NCBI GenBank assembly: GCA_025174535.1
Contig: JALBUN010000049.1
Span: 124,001-188,000, forward strand
Direction: 5' to 3'
From: Cantharellus purpuraceus
Lineage: Eukaryota; Basidiomycota; Agaricomycetes; Cantharellales; Hydnaceae
Length of the DNA stretch: 64,000 nt
A model generated the notes under the pieces. It had not been told where the DNA came from. It ran no database searches and worked only from the letters and a program-made list of their open reading frames with translations. Both the position numbers and the translations under genes were made by a program. Shown piece by piece: positions 30,554 to 41,422 of this stretch. The number at the start of each line of letters is the position of its first letter. Position 1 is the stretch's first letter.

Positions 30554-31924
30554 CTACGAGGTGGGCGTATTATTTACCTGCACAAGGTCGCACACCGGGG
30601 CTGACACTATCCACTCTGTTGCCGCTGTCGTTGCCGCCGCCGCATGATATGCGTTCGAGTCCCCTGTGCCCATCCCCATACCCGTACCAAAATCTATCCC
30701 CATACCCAAATCCATCCTCTCCTTACTCATTCCTATCCCCATGCTCATGTCCACTCCTATAGGGCCCACATGGCCGATACCCATCCCCATATCCAACGCG
30801 CTCGCAAACTGCCCCAATTCTTGCTCCGGTGCCACCCTCATTCTCGCCGTTCTATCGTTGTTCACCAGATGCTGACACCCGGTGCTGGGTGATCCGTAGC
30901 CAAAGTTGTTACACATGCACACTGGCTCTAGAACGTGGGGAGGAGGGGGATGGGGAACCCCGGCGCTTTGCTGGGGTATTACAGGTTGGAGGTGGCTCTG
31001 ATTCACCCCCGTCTGCCATTTGAACGTCAGGGGGTAAGCATGCTGCGTTGACACCAGCGGGAGGGTGTATGTATGTCCATGCTGTGTAAAGGGGTGAGGA
31101 GGGACACCTGAGGGATGGACTCGTGTCCCTTCGAAAAGATGTTGGGGGAAGGGGGGCTCGGCGCGCTGTTCCAGAGCGTCTATATTGGGCTTCAATGCGC
31201 TCTGAGAACAACGGCGACTCCAATCTTCTGATGGGGGCGCGGAGGTGTCATTGAATAGGAAGGGGTGTAAAACGGGGTCGGGGAACGGAATTGATGAGTC
31301 TAGCGTCCAGGGTTCTTCTGCCTGCTGGGCGCAATGCGGCGATAACGAGCTCGCTGCTTGTGCACTAGCAGGCGGGGGGCGAATGAGCGGATCCGTGAAG
31401 ACTTGCTCATGCTGAGGGGCGGTGGAACACGACGGGACCATCTCCTGCGTGTCGTGAGGCGAGGGTTGCGGGGACAGGTTGGACTTGTGGCCGGTCTTCC
31501 TCTTGCCGCGGCGGGGAACTGACGTACTGCTTTGTGGAATGGGACCCGCTTTGTCCGGCATGTACTTCTTGAGGAGGGTCTCGCAGTCCTGTAATTGCTG
31601 GTCCCTCGTCCGCGCCTGACGACGCCGCTTGACGGGTCCTTTCGCCGTCGGTTTGTACCTAAAATCGGGGTATTTTCGATAATGATCCTCCTTTGCCTCC
31701 TTCGCACGCTCCGTCCACTTTGTTACTTCCGTGGGCGGAAGTTGTCTCCAGCACATGCCAGCCATGCGAGACTTGTCCTGCTGGACAATGCTGGGTGGGA
31801 ACTCCTTCAGGAAGGCGGACCGGAACAGCATGAACGCGTTTGGTGGGCGGGGGATGTGGCCTTCGGGACGTCCCCGACCGTGGTATTTGCCTTTTTGCTG
31901 CGATGACAAAGAATTGGCGGTCAT
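30554..31924 (-). CDS. HMG-box (MATA_HMG-type) transcription factor, right-arm copy
   Basis: Reverse-strand twin of 26734-28104: 456 residues, identical in protein sequence. The single nucleotide difference I can see (31097) is synonymous in this frame. The two genes converge, their stops being 2449 bp apart across the spacer. Promoter-proximal sequence (TATA at 32002-32009 and at least 1.4 kb upstream) is also duplicated, so both copies should be expressed alike and are functionally redundant. Long convergent transcripts could overlap in antisense across the arms. Confidence 0.9.
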   Translation of the reverse strand: MTANSLSSQQKGKYHGRGRPEGHIPRPPNAFMLFRSAFLKEFPPSIVQQDKSRMAGMCWRQLPPTEVTKWTERAKEAKEDHYRKYPDFRYKPTAKGPVKRRRQARTRDQQLQDCETLLKKYMPDKAGPIPQSSTSVPRRGKRKTGHKSNLSPQPSPHDTQEMVPSCSTAPQHEQVFTDPLIRPPPASAQAASSLSPHCAQQAEEPWTLDSSIPFPDPVLHPFLFNDTSAPPSEDWSRRCSQSALKPNIDALEQRAEPPFPQHLFEGTRVHPSGVPPHPFTQHGHTYTLPLVSTQHAYPLTFKWQTGVNQSHLQPVIPQQSAGVPHPPPPHVLEPVCMCNNFGYGSPSTGCQHLVNNDRTARMRVAPEQELGQFASALDMGMGIGHVGPIGVDMSMGIGMSKERMDLGMGIDFGTGMGMGTGDSNAYHAAAATTAATEWIVSAPVCDLVQVNNTPTS

Positions 31925-34900
31925 AGAGTCTGTGTTGGAGGGTGAGGAGGTCAGATATGTTAGGGGATAGATGTGGATTAGTACACACTAGAATCCATAT
32001 GTATTTATACGAGATAGTGGGGAGAGATGAGATGGACACGTTGATGAGATAATTCAAGGGAGATCGCAACTCTTTGGCAGTGTGCACTGGCAGCAGCCAT
32101 CAAGTTGCGTGCACTACTTATATGGGTTGGGTATCATGAGAACCGGTGTAGGCAAGCATGTACACCGTTTCAGGGTAACCAAAGGTGATAACGCTATGGT
32201 GTGTGAAGAACAATGAGCATACTTCTCGCAATCCATTCCTGGATTTACTTCCTGCTACAAATTGCCACCTTTGGACGACCATAGATGCGCCCAGCGCCAG
32301 TCCTTTGGTTAGGATACTCGCCAGGCTCTTTTCTTTATTCCTCCCCTCCCCTGATATCATTCTGAGAATAGGCGCATTATAACCATGAAAAATAACATTC
32401 AGTTTTACTATCCTGCATAAAATGGGCTCAGAACCGTTGTTGGCGTCCTCTAGAGCCGTTGGATACTGTTTAAAGAGTATCCGCGCCCAGCATTCGGGCT
32501 CTGAGCCGCCTCTTGGGCACGAACCTGCCATTCTAGGAGGGGTACGCCTGCCTCTCTTGGATAATCTTTGTGTAATCTTTTGGCGTGAGTTCCTTCCCCC
32601 ATCATCACGAGGCGTGGAGCCCCTTAATATCACCCCCCGGAATTTTCCTTGAGTTTAGATGTTCCGCTATCGCGCGGCCCAGTTCATTAATGCCCACATG
32701 GTTCTACTTCTCTCCGAGGTGTTTGGAACTGAACACGGTTCCCATGATACATGGACACACTTGCACCTCCATTGAGGGCACCATCTGTGTCAGGGTGTTT
32801 GTGACTGTTCCCGACCGCTCGTGGATTTCTGGCCGTACCCATTTTTATGGCCGTGGTTTCTATCTCCCATTCACAGCTGATATGTGGCACACGATCGAGA
32901 TCTACTAACGGTTTTCCACCTCACTATCACGCAGGACAACAATTCACTGTCTATTCATCACCATGCACAGCGCTATGCAAGGCGGCGTTTGGGACATGCA
33001 TCTTCAACGGGTGTTTACATGCAGGCGCAGTCGATCCGGAACCAACCCCTCATTCTTGAATTCGCGCAATCACACAGAAACGCGCATGCTGATGGTGCCA
33101 ATCTTGGAATTACCGTCAGTGCCACAGTGCCATTTCTAGAACAATAAGATCCAGGCTATATCTGGCTTCCCGCATTCTTCTTGTCTATTGGTCCCATATT
33201 TCTGGATAAGCGACATGCACTACAACAGCCTTCGACCACCATCTCATCTCGTTATTTGTCATTTGGACCCCCTCAACCACCACCACATCTCGCTAGACTA
33301 ATTCTTATAGAATAATATTAAAGTGACCTGTATTTATTCTGAGCCAATCTCTTGGAGCGGAGATCAGCCATCCGGATGCACACACCACTCTACGGAGAAA
33401 CTAGTGGAGCGGGAATCACCCAATCCCCGAACACCTGCTCCTATAGACACTGGAATCTGGCAAGGCCACGGTGGCCAAGGCTTCTAAACGTTCGCACGTT
33501 CCTGGACTCCGTCATAACATCCTCGCATATTTCCGTGCACTCTCCCGCTCTTGATATGCTTTATCAGGCGCGCACGTTCTCACACTGTGCATATCAAAAG
33601 GGACAAGGCGGTGTACACCCAACACGGGTTCTCTCAAAGGGTCACGCATGCGGCCAGGTGCTGAAAATCTGGCAAGGCGAAATATACAAAATTGATACAT
33701 GCGAGATGCACCCGGACTTTTAAAAACGTCTATTGATGCATCAGGGAGCTAAAATTCTAGTACAGTCAATCAATGCTGCTAAACCTGGAATGCGCTCGTG
33801 AAAAAGCAAAAAAAATTTAGTCGCCACTGAGGCATAAATGCCGAGCTAATATCCTCCAAACATTCCGTACGCCGGGATGCTAAATGTGGCAGAGCTAATA
33901 TAATATACTGATAGATCGGAACACACCATGGCTTCTATCCTCAAAGGTCATTTTTGGTGCATCCCAGGCTGTGTGCTAAAAATCTTTATATAGTGACCGA
34001 ACACAGTGGGGCGATAGATGAACGGACCGAACAGAGTGCTTAAGGCCTGCCAGTAAGGTTTCTGCGTGGGATATCATCTGGAAGGCCATATTACTGCCAT
34101 ATGCAGCGCCTTGACGTGTCGCAATACAATTAACCTCGTGCCGCTGTCTACATTGGGAGCCATGTGCATGAGCAATCAGACCCTTGGACAGTGACCAATA
34201 CCCCGGAGGGGGGCGCATCCAGTATTCATCGATCCCGGACGGACGCCCCGGTCTTCCCGGTCTGCCCTGATGCGGACCGATATCCACAGGCCGCAAGCAT
34301 TTGGCGCGGTCCCCGCATTGTACTCGATCTGACACCAAGTTCCATAAGGGGCCGCCTAAACGATATATATCTGATTCGGAGATGGAAAAGGCACCGATAC
34401 ATCATGCCTTTTTAGGTGACCATAAGTGTCCCGGAAGTCACTCTATTTGCGCATGTGTGTGTTTATGTGGGGAAGCTTCCGAGCCAAAGCCTTACCGTCA
34501 TTGGGGCCGAACATGCCGTAGAGTTCGGGAGTTGCCGTGTGCGAAATTTGCTTGTTGAGGTCGCGGAGTCATTCAGACTGTCAAAGGCTTCCCGGCGATG
34601 GTTAGCTTCCTTTGGCTTCGGGCTTTCACAACGCATGCCATGCTTGTTCCAGCCAGCAGACAGAAGGCGCTGCGTGGCGTGCACCTTGGAGAACGTGGCC
34701 GGCTTACATGTCTTACGTCACCAACGAATCGAGGTTAGTCCTTGAAGAGCATGGGAAATGGAGATTAATTGACGCCGCCGTGGTTCCTGACGTTGAACGA
34801 GACTAGGGGGAGAAGGTTATACGGCGGATATGAAACTCGCTTTTTCGACTGCGAGTCTCTGTAAGCCTCAATTCCGGCATTCATGAACCAGCCCAATTTG

Positions 34901-35192
34901 TGCGCATCTCCCATTGAGCTCGACATTCTATGAACCAATTTAGTCCTTGAGACTGAAATTTAAACTGACGTTGCCGTGATGGTCGTTGAACGTTGAACAC
35001 TACAGGGATTCCTGCCAGAGACAGACGAGGAGAAAGATGGCTTTATGGCAGATACGAAGCTGTCTTGTCGACTCGAGGCCTCGGAACCTCTCTTCTTCCA
35101 TTCCGGCATTCATGAAGCCACCACTCTTTTATATCTTGGTGTACATCTGCCGTTGAGCTCGATATTATGAGTTGATGATGCTTCACTCTATG

Positions 35193-35940
35193 ATGAGGTT
35201 CACGCCTGCTTCAACACCAACAGACCTTGGTGTCCTTTCAAAGATAGGTCACACCAAGCCTCGAAACCGTAAACAAACACCCAGAGGCTAACAAATTTTC
35301 TAGCTGTTAATGATGAGTGTTGCAGAGCGCACCGTAATGAGGGCGTTTCAGAGAGAACAGAGAAAAGGAATTTGATGAAAGACATAAGGGATCCGATGAT
35401 GCACTCTTTGCTCAGCGACTGAGGAATCTTGTCACATTTGCATTCCTGTTCTGTGGCAGTTTCCGCACATCTCTTTTGTTTGTGCACCTCGTTGTAGCCG
35501 GCAAGGATTATATTTTTGCCCTTCAGATGAGTTTGGAATGAAGACTTACTGTCGGTAAGACGCTAGAGTCCAGCCGTTTAAAAACCGCGAAAACACTGGG
35601 TACTAGTCTTATATGCAATATTATCTTTCTTCTCTTGCAAAAGCCGTCTATCTGACAAGGGAAACTACAAGTACGAGGAGCGATCATGCAGTCACGTGAT
35701 CTGCGCCCTTTCATCACCGCCTCCTTGTATTTTAATGACCTTCAAGGCTCCCCTTCAATGTGTCACCCATGGAGCCGCTGTGGTTACAGGAGAATAACAT
35801 AATTGTAACCACGGATATTTGGACAATACATAAGCCCGCTTTTCGGTGTGCTTCATACTAAAGTAACTACAACCACTTATCTCCTCGACTGCATCTGCTA
35901 CTGCAGCAACGGAAATCTAGGGTGAACACGGAACGCAGCT
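35193..35940. other. Intergenic interval upstream of the first tandem paralogue
   Basis: About 750 bp between the palindrome and the ATG at 35941. ORFs here look random, and no promoter element is clear. Confidence 0.5.
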
Positions 35941-37781
35941 ATGATTTCAGGCAGTGCCTTGCAAGCCATGCTTGTCCCACAGCCCCATTCCAGGCCTCTC
36001 CCTCCTGCTGATAACCTCCGACTCTACCTTGCAGAGAGCGTGCTTCCGCTGATGATCCACGGCTCCACAGCGCCGCCCATGCCACCCGACGGACATAAAG
36101 CGCATCTCAACCACCTGGCGATCAAGCCGGAAGACTACCGCTCTCGATTCACAAAAATCGTGGCACCGAAGTCGGAGGGGGTGTTTAATAAAGCTGTGTT
36201 GTCGTGTATGAAAGCATCCCTTCGTCTCATAAAGCACGCGACTCACCTAGCTCTCCCTCACCTCTACAGTCTTTGAATCATTCCCCAACGAAAAACTCAA
36301 CGTGCCCACCGTTGATGACCGCACCGGATACGCATTCACAGTACCCGCACCAGGATTCGATATTACCGCAAACCCCGCCATCCCGCGTCCCACCAACATC
36401 CATGAAGTCACCCCTTGGGTCCTCACGCTTCCGCTCCAAACTGCCGCGCGTGCGTTGCATGTAGCCTTCCCGGACGAGGCCACCAAATGGGACGTTACAC
36501 ACGTGAACCGGAGCGATAGCGACGCAGGGGTATGGAGCACACTGGTGTGGCGAAAGACTCCTCCACCGTCAGATATAGAGACGTTTTTCATGGAGAAGAG
36601 GGATCCGCTCGAGAGGTGCTCTGTAGTGATTGCGGTACAGCCGCCGTGGATTTTGGCGCCGCAGGATTTCATGTCGTTTTTGAGGTGTAGCAGCGTACGT
36701 TTCTGAGTTCAGCATCTTCTTGCGAGTGGCTGAATGGGATTTTTTTGGCTTCTGTGTAGCTGCCGCCCTTCAATGCGTGGGACGAAACTGAGAATCGGCA
36801 GTTCACGAGTGCGGAGCGTGTGTGGGGCAAGGCGAGCTGCACCGTGACTATACATTCCTGCATTCTGTTTTGACACTACGTCATAGCTCTGGGACACATG
36901 TGTCCGGATGAAATGCCATCACTGGGTTCTGACAACATATTGGGGATGGGTGTTTGGAGCGTTTAGTCAAGGTGTGTTTTGTTGACTCGGATTCGTCTAG
37001 TAGGCTTTCCTTTCTGACATGAGATGATATTCCAGGCTTCACGGCTGGTCAGATACTTGATATGAAAACTCACGATGCGCAAGCGCCTACTGTGTCACAG
37101 TGTTTGGTATATCATGTCGCCAGTTCGATGGGCCTCGCCCCGGGGTATAGATTACCTCAGGTATGTAGTTAGACCTTTGCAGTGTCTGATACTTTATTAT
37201 TTTCCAGTACTATGAGACGTCGGAGGAGTTGGAGTGGAATATGGACATTCCTGAGCCGACGCCCGACGCAGACATGGAATATCCGGACTCAGGATCGGAA
37301 TGGGATGGAATGGATGATGGTAAGTTGCTACATCTACAGATCATGATATGGAAATCGTTGATTTCGCACGTCTACAGAACCGAATATATCAGCTGGCATT
37401 TCGACCGGGTATGATGGGAATATATCGGCGTGGGGATCGGAGCAGAACGCATGCAGGCCATCGATATCGCGCGTCCCATGGCCGGGGTCGCGGAGTGGGT
37501 ATCGGGTTGCGCGGATGCATCTGAACCGAGCGATGGAGCTGGTGCAGTGGGAGGAGGACGTGGAAGATGCGTATCCACCGTCGCCGCGGGAGCGATCTGA
37601 GTCTCCCGGCGTGGAGTCGACGTCTACGGTGACTGCAGCCTCTGGGGCGAGTATATATGGAGCAGCGGTTAGGGAGGGGAGTGAAGTGCCTGAAGTGAGA
37701 ACTGTGGTTGTCACGGGGGGAAGGGGCATTGGAGGGGTGCTGAATGTTGTGAGTGAGCAGGGGCCTGTTGAAGTGAGATGA
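35941..37781 (+). CDS. Uncharacterised fungal protein with a 'WVFGxFS' module, paralogue 1
   Basis: Seven exons fit GT-AG introns and phase throughout: 35941-36205, 36270-36694, 36760-36843, 36887-36971, 37036-37160, 37208-37319 and 37378-37781, giving 499 residues. Landmarks: FPNEKLNVPTVDDR, then WVLTLPLQTAARALHVAFP, VQPPWILAPQDFMSFLR, a Cys/His motif and hydrophobic strand (DTCVRMKCHHWVLTTYWGW followed by VFGAFSQG), then VSQCLVYHVASSMGLAPGY. The C-terminus is acidic and proline/serine-rich. The WVFGxF..G module recurs in many hypothetical Agaricomycete proteins as I recall them. Its function is unknown. The downstream gene is a tandem paralogue with the same intron positions. Confidence 0.82.
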
Positions 37782-38401
37782 GAGGGTGGGCATGCGTAGA
37801 CGTGTGGTTTTGTTGCCGAAGGACTGCTGAGATTGGTGTCTGTAATGTACTGTAAAACACGATTTCTTGCTCCTGTAAGGTGGTTGGACAAACCAGTCAG
37901 ACTTGGTCATCTCACATACCAATCTATTGGGGATAATCAATGTTTTAACTGGCTAATACCTCACAAGTCCCATACAAAGTATGGAAAGCCAACTGAGACT
38001 ATCATGAACCGATACACAATAGTGATGCAGCGAAATGTGGACCTACTTTTTTGATAAATAAAAAATAGATTATGTATTACACCGAGAAAAAGTTTCAGTT
38101 GCTCTAGCAAACCGCAGTTTACTGGACCACTTATCAGCGCTTCTGCGTACGGCGCATCTTAAGAAGAGTGCGGAGAGACCCGAGCAGCCGGGCGCGGATA
38201 TCCGTGTAGGGACGCCCTTGTCCACTGTGAATACGTAATACAAGGCTCTGTGTAGTGCCCCTTGTTTGAGCTCCAACCGTGTTACCATGTCCACCACACA
38301 AAGTTCAAACGATGATTCCATAAAAGCCAGTGGAGGTCGTAGCAGTCCAAGGGGTGGGTCAGATTCCTTTCCTCAGAGTCGTCAACGCGTCAACTGCCAG
38401 T

Positions 38402-40081
38402 ATGTCGACCACTGACAATACCCCACACTACGAACAGGCATGCCACAATCTACGCTTGTATGTTCGTCGGGCTAGGATTCCCAAAATGGTATGCACGCGG
38501 TTTTGTCCGCACCTCAATAATCCGGACGTGTACATGGGAACGTCTGATCTCTTTCTTCTCTCTCCTGAGCCTGAACCAAGGCGCAAGCTGAGGTTGATAT
38601 TGCATCTCCTGCCCTCCGTTATCAATAAGAAGATTAACTCCTGTAAGTATTCGCTATATTTTCAGCTACAACCACAAATTTTTTGGTTTCTCAGTTCTCC
38701 TGCGATTTCCCAACAAGCCAATCCCCGGGGCGCAGGATGCTGCGTACCGCCGCCCAGTTGGCATCTGCGTCCCCGCTGAATTCTTTGAAATTGCCTATTG
38801 TGCTCCGGTGGGGATCTACGATATCGAGACAATGTCATATTGGATGGATCTCCCACTCCTGACAGCAGAGCGTGTCATGTTCTTGGCGTTTCCCCAGGAA
38901 ACACGTGATTACTTCATAGATGCACAGCGTATTGTATCCACATCGCGCATGCCGGACGCAGGCCTGTATAGGGAGTTTTACTACAGGAAATTCAGGCGCA
39001 TCGATACGAACGATGTACAGGACCCCGTGTGCAAAATGGTCATTGCCCAGCTGGTGCCATGGGCTCTTACTAATAAGGACCTGGATGAGTTCATGAGGGT
39101 TTCTAAAGTCTGTGTTCTGACGTTTTAGCTTGTCGTGTTGTTGATTGTCTTTGCACAGTTCCCAGCGTTCTCTATTGAGCAGATTTTACCTCCAAAGGAT
39201 AATTCACGGGCACCAACCCCTGGGCCCACCTACAGCCGTGTGCACAAAATATGGGCAAAGGTGCGAAAGAGAACCTGTTTGCGCGGGACGTACACATTAA
39301 AATGTGTGCTAAATATGATCTAACAACTAGGTCTGGGACGCATGTACCCGTAGAAATTGCCCTTACTTTGTCATCTCCATCTACGACTGCTGGATCTTCG
39401 GCGTGTTCGCCAAAGGTTTATAACATCTGCAACTTTATTTTGGGGAAGGCAATGATACTTAACACATTTCATCACAGGTTGGACAACTGCGCTCATTTCA
39501 GAAAGAGTGCGCTATACAAACGAACGACCCACCGTCTTGCAATGGCTTTTATTCTGGATAGCAACCTCCATGAAACTCCCAGGCGGGTGGGAAACGCCTG
39601 TGCGTATCCTCACTCACTACACTCCACTCCTTTTTGCAATCGTTGATGTAGAACTGAGAGAAATATTCGATTATGACAGCTCCTCGCGCGGTTTGGCAAT
39701 CCAGATATCCGGCACTTATCGCGAGTGGCGCTGAACCTTATCAATGAGGATATGTCGAAGGAGGATCTTATGACTTCGAATGAGGAGTGGATGCATAAAT
39801 ACCATTGTACGCCATTTCATCGCTAAGTGGATTATTTAGCTTATTGGCTCCCCTTCCCCCCCAATTCACATTTTCCAGCGGTAATCACAGATGAAGACAA
39901 CTTAAGGACAAGAGAAATACCAGGGTTGGAAAATACCTGGTTGACAAGATTCTAATGTGAGGGTGGAGCAGGTTAGGGTGGGGACAGGGCGACTGCCGTG
40001 TCAAGGGCATTGGGGGTGCCAGAGGTGAGGATTGTAATTGTGACAGGGGCGACTGGTGGGCTGTTCGGCAAGGCCGGTTGA
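38402..40081 (+). CDS. Uncharacterised fungal protein with a 'WIFGVFA' module, paralogue 2
   Basis: Exons 38402-38642, 38695-39107, 39159-39260, 39331-39415 and 39478 onward are in phase and parallel paralogue 1. They give FLLRFPNKPIPGAQD, YWMDLPLLTAERVMFLAFP, QLVPWALTNKDLDEFMR, WDACTRRNC, YDCWIFGVFAKGWTTALIS and TVLQWLLFWIATSMKLPGGW. The simplest model stops at 39734 (365 residues). A segment near 39990-40081 (VPEVRIVIVTGATGGLFGKAG) matches the C-terminus of paralogue 1 (VPEVRTVVVTGGRGIGGV). An open stretch near 39685-39800 (LNLINEDMSKEDLM) also looks coding, so extra 3' exons or 3' decay are likely. Function unknown. Confidence 0.72.
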
Positions 40082-41422
40082 GGCGGAGGTATGAGGAACG
40101 AATAGGCGTACAAGTACTAAGTGTATTGTTGCTGACGGAATGATTGTTGAGGCTGGTACGTTATGCCATATATGCACTATGCATACCATGATTTAGGCCA
40201 CTTTCATTGACGCGTGTACTTCAAAGCATTTTCCATTGTTCAAAGTTTTTTCTTTTTCTTATCAGTCTGTTAGACACCTGGAAAGGCAGAAGGGATCCGA
40301 GAAAGTTAATCGGGCGTGAATAAGTATCGTTTTAGTATACCAAGTAGAGATAGGGCCGGTGTCCCTTTCTTGGGGTTGATGCTGCCTCTCTGTCCGCTGA
40401 TCTATCTCAATCAGACTCGACGACATGATAAAGTGTGGGGGAACTTGGACTTTCTGAGACACTGGAACGCCATGCATGTCTCCGGTGATCCTCATCCCAG
40501 ATAAAAATCGATGTGGTCACGAGAAAGTGGGTTGACTTACAGTAACTATTTCACTTCCCCTCTCCATTGCAAGCCGGTACACGCTGTCAGTGACTGTAAC
40601 AAAATCCCCTGAGCAGCAGCGACATTACAATGCGGGTCAGTAGTAAAGGAATACAGGATCCCTATGCCCCCTGTAAGGCCAGTAGCTGTATGTATCTGCG
40701 TTTCAGGTTCAAATAGGGACGTACATTGGGGCGAAGCTCACAGATGTAGCTCAAGGGGACACTGGAAGGCGGTTTGCCGCGACTTTGGAGAGCAAAACAG
40801 ACCTCCAAAGCTACAACAGTTCAAACCGCATTATTTCGTGAATCACATTCCTTTCGCGTGCAATCTGGGTTCTGTGGCGTTTGTCGGCGATTGCTTTAAC
40901 ATCAGTTCAAGTTCGAGTCCTCTCGCACATATTGACATGTGTTCCCAGTTACCTCCGAGAAGCCACTTGTCAAACCCGTTCAAAAAAGACCGGCTTACCA
41001 CGTGTACGGCACATGAAATAAGACCATGATCCACCATACATATGTTTCCGGCCTATATATCTCAGATGCAAAGACTCAGCGCTTCATCATCGGCTCCGCC
41101 TTCATCATTCAAACCCATAGAAGAATGGAATAACTACATGGTCATGCGCAAGCCGTGTCAGATATGTTCTATGTCCGTGAAAGTAGACTGCTGGCAACGT
41201 AACACTATTCTTCGCCTGACCACTCCCCTGCCTTTCCTTCGAAGGGTCGAAACACATCTGGGTTGTTGTGCGTGTATTGTCTAAGGCCACTTGACAGGAA
41301 GTCTCGTCATGTGTTGAAAATAAAATAAAAAAGGAAATCCTTCCAAGGGAAAACTCATGAGACACCCGATTCAAGCATGAGCCCCAAAGAACAGGATTCA
41401 ACATACCAGAAAAGAAGACCCT
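40082..41422. other. Gene-free interval
   Basis: 1.3 kb between paralogue 2 and the membrane-protein gene. The ORFs are short and composition-driven, and I see no RNA gene or repeat structure. Confidence 0.5.

Larger units (their letters stand above)
29981..35192 (-). repeat. Right arm of the giant inverted repeat
   Basis: Reverse-complement counterpart of 23410-28677. The inner 3.4 kb (29981 to about 33373) is near-identical to the left arm. The outer 1.8 kb is diverged, for example a poly-A region at about 33801-33810 opposite a longer T run. It includes the second HMG-box gene (30554-31924, minus). Confidence 0.95.

Noticed and set aside
23410..35192. A mating-type locus
   Set aside because: The HMG-box genes alone do not show this. 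Agaricomycete mating loci are defined by homeodomain and pheromone/receptor genes, and none is present in the window.
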